A DNA stretch of 42,359 bases from Chloroflexota bacterium (GTDB taxonomy: Bacteria; Chloroflexota; Anaerolineae; VGOG01), in NCBI GenBank assembly GCA_030611885.1, contig JAUWOY010000030.1:1-42359 (forward strand), written 5' to 3'. A program made the position numbers and the translations under genes. Under the pieces are notes generated by a model that did not search any database, had not been told where the DNA came from, and saw only the letters and a list, made by a program, of their open reading frames with translations. Position 1 is the stretch's first letter, and every line of letters begins with the position of its first letter. This document shows, one piece after another, positions 41,401 to 42,359 of the stretch.

Positions 41401-42359
41401 CCGCCACCTTGATCCCACACCGCATCCTGACGGCAAGGCAGCCAAACGCGGAGAGCTTCTTCGTGGATGGTGTCGAGTACGATGTGGCGGCCATCCTCAT
41501 CGAGCCTGGCCGTGAGCTGAAGTACATCACTCTCAGGAACCCGCTTCCCAAGGAGACCTTCCGGATCGAGGAACTCTCGATTATGAAGGTGGCGGTACTT
41601 CCTTGTGAGAGCCTGCCTATGCTCCCGCCTTTCAACATGACCCACGACATGGTGGACGACATCAACATCCCGGACTGCGTGCAGGGTTACGCCAACACGA
41701 CCGTCTACCCCGATGTGCAGTACCCGGACAACGTCTTCGTCAACTACGTGGTCGAGGGCAAGGCAGAATGCGCAAGCTGTCCATCTGGTTATATGGGCGA
41801 GACCAGCCACTTGTGCTACAACTACAACACCATCGCCAAGAGGCTGATCAGGGATGTTGGGGCTCTAGATGACGAGCTGCTCATCACCTACATTGAAGAG
41901 GACAAGGAGGAGCGCTTCGACACCAACCTGCTGGAGGAGAAGTTCACCGAGACCCTTGCCACCGATGAGGATACCGGTGTGACGGTGACCGAGGATTGGA
42001 AGTGGAAGAACATCGAGACCCTGCCCTGGGACTACACCGAACTCGTGTTGCCACCGCTCCCCGACATCACCGACCCGGTGAACAACGATGACGGCGACTA
42101 CATCCTGGTCAGTTCCTTCCTCACCGAGGATGCCATCACCGTCACGCATGGGGTGACTGGTTGCATCAGGATGAAGTTCTACCACGACGCCGCCTTCACG
42201 CCCACACACAAGACCGGCATCTACGTAAACACCTACTATATCGGGCCTACGCCGACGCCTACCCCCACCTCGACGCCGACCAACACGCCCACCCCGACCA
42301 AAACGCCCACCAATACCAAGACCGACCCGACGACCAACACGCCCACCAACACCGCCCCC
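38451..42359 (+). CDS. Large duplicated secreted surface protein, S-layer or adhesin candidate (runs off right edge)
   Basis: 1303 codons without a stop up to the window edge. A signal peptide (MRKRLFVRRPVVQVVLIVLL, then LAVVAVVFTRAQED) has an AGGGGGAG site before the ATG. Two tandem units of about 628 and 577 residues begin LRVYGRCQEQPP (residue 61) and LRIYGRCQEQPP (689). Each holds YNPPKDFVVFNPA, EKVHLRxWYVPKR, TGTTQxVFPMAG, QIGLDR, FFDYMV, VGIYYIGN, PVVRPFWVT, ESFFVDG, LKYIT with RNPLPK, LPPFN, VDDINIPDC and TLPWDYT. A Thr/Pro-rich stalk starts near residue 1266 and continues off the edge. No family recognised. Large antisense open frames overlap it and are shadows. Confidence 0.85.
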   Translation, partial: MRKRLFVRRPVVQVVLIVLLLAVVAVVFTRAQEDYAWANLDRVTYSTLRASDGVTGTYNTLRVYGRCQEQPPMPYPADAYTAPLSIQNSYNPPKDFVVFNPAILRHYGDEFFLGFGPNLAQQIKAGQDANEKVHLRMWYVPKRWEPKGETYPTVPERKYESSDIVLEYTYMLLQPDGCAYNPTQGPTGTTQIVFPMAGLGGQIGLDRFDVNNDTHPEILFFEEVISPTTPYTKTTHGTIVVGIKEVIPNTVSRLVVGDTIEFFDYMVKVEEFLSGNQVKVGIYYIGNRNDPKYIGAVTLQDPTAWSGGNDAALVQANYGPILPPMPRASIPGARIPVVRPFWVTADYVGSSYVTLRPHRILHTGESFFVDGAEYDMAAILIEPGKELKYITVRNPLPKCIPGVQDDIEIDELSVIKKCIPAGDNLPVLPPFNIEGHEIVDDINIPDCLQGNANVHVYPDYQMPDNIPDPGDSWYDACPFNEKDEYTFMAGMDPATTTAQIVGPDGCGDVSLLDLDYNTIWERIWGNDAVEQIPRVRYDSVGVPGSSLDALQVTWIQEEKEPRFDTNLLEEKFTEIATDEDTAEDWKWKNIETLPWDYTDFKLPEVPDVTADDPDVDVKWKTGDYIVVSSFLTEDSVTTTIGVSGCIRMKFVFDPVDDKVNSADIYVNDADYNAQYHIAMPAECRENASLRIYGRCQEQPPLPYPSDAYTAPLSIQSPYNPPKDFVVFNPAFLDHGKNNFFMHIKADEDANEKVHLRTWYVPKRPEPKGATYPEIPWEVIEAKYKKPDIVNEYTYIFLDANTNDPTHGSTGTTQMVFPMAGIPWGGVADTQIGLDRYDVNGDGTDEILAFEEVITPTTDLEKTTNGTIVVAAHETQPDGMRLAVGDSLQFFDYMVTLRDIIPSPVPGVPSRVQVGIYYIGNNPAYSPPDLLGTAELQMGAGNNDAALVTARHGPVTVMNRTAIPAARAPVVRPFWVTLEWVGTNSATLIPHRILTARQPNAESFFVDGVEYDVAAILIEPGRELKYITLRNPLPKETFRIEELSIMKVAVLPCESLPMLPPFNMTHDMVDDINIPDCVQGYANTTVYPDVQYPDNVFVNYVVEGKAECASCPSGYMGETSHLCYNYNTIAKRLIRDVGALDDELLITYIEEDKEERFDTNLLEEKFTETLATDEDTGVTVTEDWKWKNIETLPWDYTELVLPPLPDITDPVNNDDGDYILVSSFLTEDAITVTHGVTGCIRMKFYHDAAFTPTHKTGIYVNTYYIGPTPTPTPTSTPTNTPTPTKTPTNTKTDPTTNTPTNTAP
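38628..42235 (+). repeat. Two tandem ~1.8-kb coding units of the surface protein
   Basis: Unit 1 starts at 38628 and unit 2 at 40512 (1884 bp apart). Stretches of near-identical DNA (for example CGCTGCCAGGAGCAGCCGCC) alternate with diverged ones. The units differ by small in-frame insertions and deletions; unit 2 is shorter and ends near 42235. Confidence 0.85.
42246..42359 (+). repeat. Thr/Pro-rich low-complexity stalk
   Basis: Codons for PTPTPTPTSTPTNTPTPTKT and similar, continuing to the window edge. Such stalks are common in secreted Chloroflexota proteins and may be glycosylated. Confidence 0.85.

Noticed and set aside
39435-41810. Two long open frames on the minus strand opposite the surface protein
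   Set aside because: They are antisense to a 1303-codon frame with a signal peptide and duplicated units; their translations show no motif and no ribosome binding site was found.

Overview
The window looks like chromosomal DNA of a Chloroflexota (Anaerolineae-like) bacterium. This is inference from proteins, not a database match. Supporting signs are secreted proteins with Thr/Pro-rich linkers, an ECF sigma factor paired with a short one-helix membrane protein, small conserved proteins of a type I associate with that phylum, a YidC without the large periplasmic domain, and many toxin-antitoxin fragments and short palindromic repeats. No rRNA, tRNA or CRISPR array was seen. Both ends of the window cut through genes: mfd on the left and a surface protein on the right.

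Layout. 1-9.4 kb (minus strand): 5' part of mfd, an AlbA_2/Schlafen-type regulator, a 1603-residue PAS/GAF/GGDEF sensor, pth, and a secreted protein with a C-terminal membrane anchor. 9.5-15.7 kb (plus strand): ECF sigma factor, two degV genes, a probable anti-sigma membrane protein, an MBL-fold hydrolase, a TPR lipoprotein, an M16 peptidase and a small conserved protein. 15.7-20.3 kb (minus): rsfS (apparently starting at CTG), a Mut7-C protein, ybeY, pgpH, and the rpsU-yqeY operon. 20.5-30.8 kb (minus): a chromosome-partition and membrane-biogenesis cluster, in transcription order rpmH, zinc-ribbon membrane protein, rnpA, yidD, toxin-antitoxin island, PQQ-repeat lipoprotein, yidC, jag, parA, parB, BtrH-like enzyme and a BECR-toxin/DUF2283 pair. 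30.8-35.4 kb (minus): SAM hydrolase, murA (Asp in place of the fosfomycin-target Cys), a chimeric PIN/antitoxin remnant, nicotinamidase-like hydrolase and nicotinate phosphoribosyltransferase. 35.4-42.4 kb (plus): gyrB with a perfect consensus promoter, a Cys-rich protein, a gene-poor leader, and a large duplicated surface protein that runs off the window.

The most interesting part is 26.7-29.6 kb. The intact yidD is followed by three small toxin-antitoxin-type cassettes, and next to each one lies a partial copy of yidD. One junction also carries an integron attC-like palindrome. This suggests that the end of yidD is a repeated landing site for toxin-antitoxin cassettes inside an otherwise conserved housekeeping operon.

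A second theme is dispersed short repeats that write themselves into gene ends: a ~98-bp element with 15-bp terminal inverted repeats (three copies), a GC-rich palindrome (three copies), and heptamer tandem repeats (at least five places). They supply start-proximal residues, stop codons or C-terminal tails for ybeY, the Mut7-C protein, the SAM hydrolase, the M16 peptidase and NAPRT, and sit in frame inside mfd.
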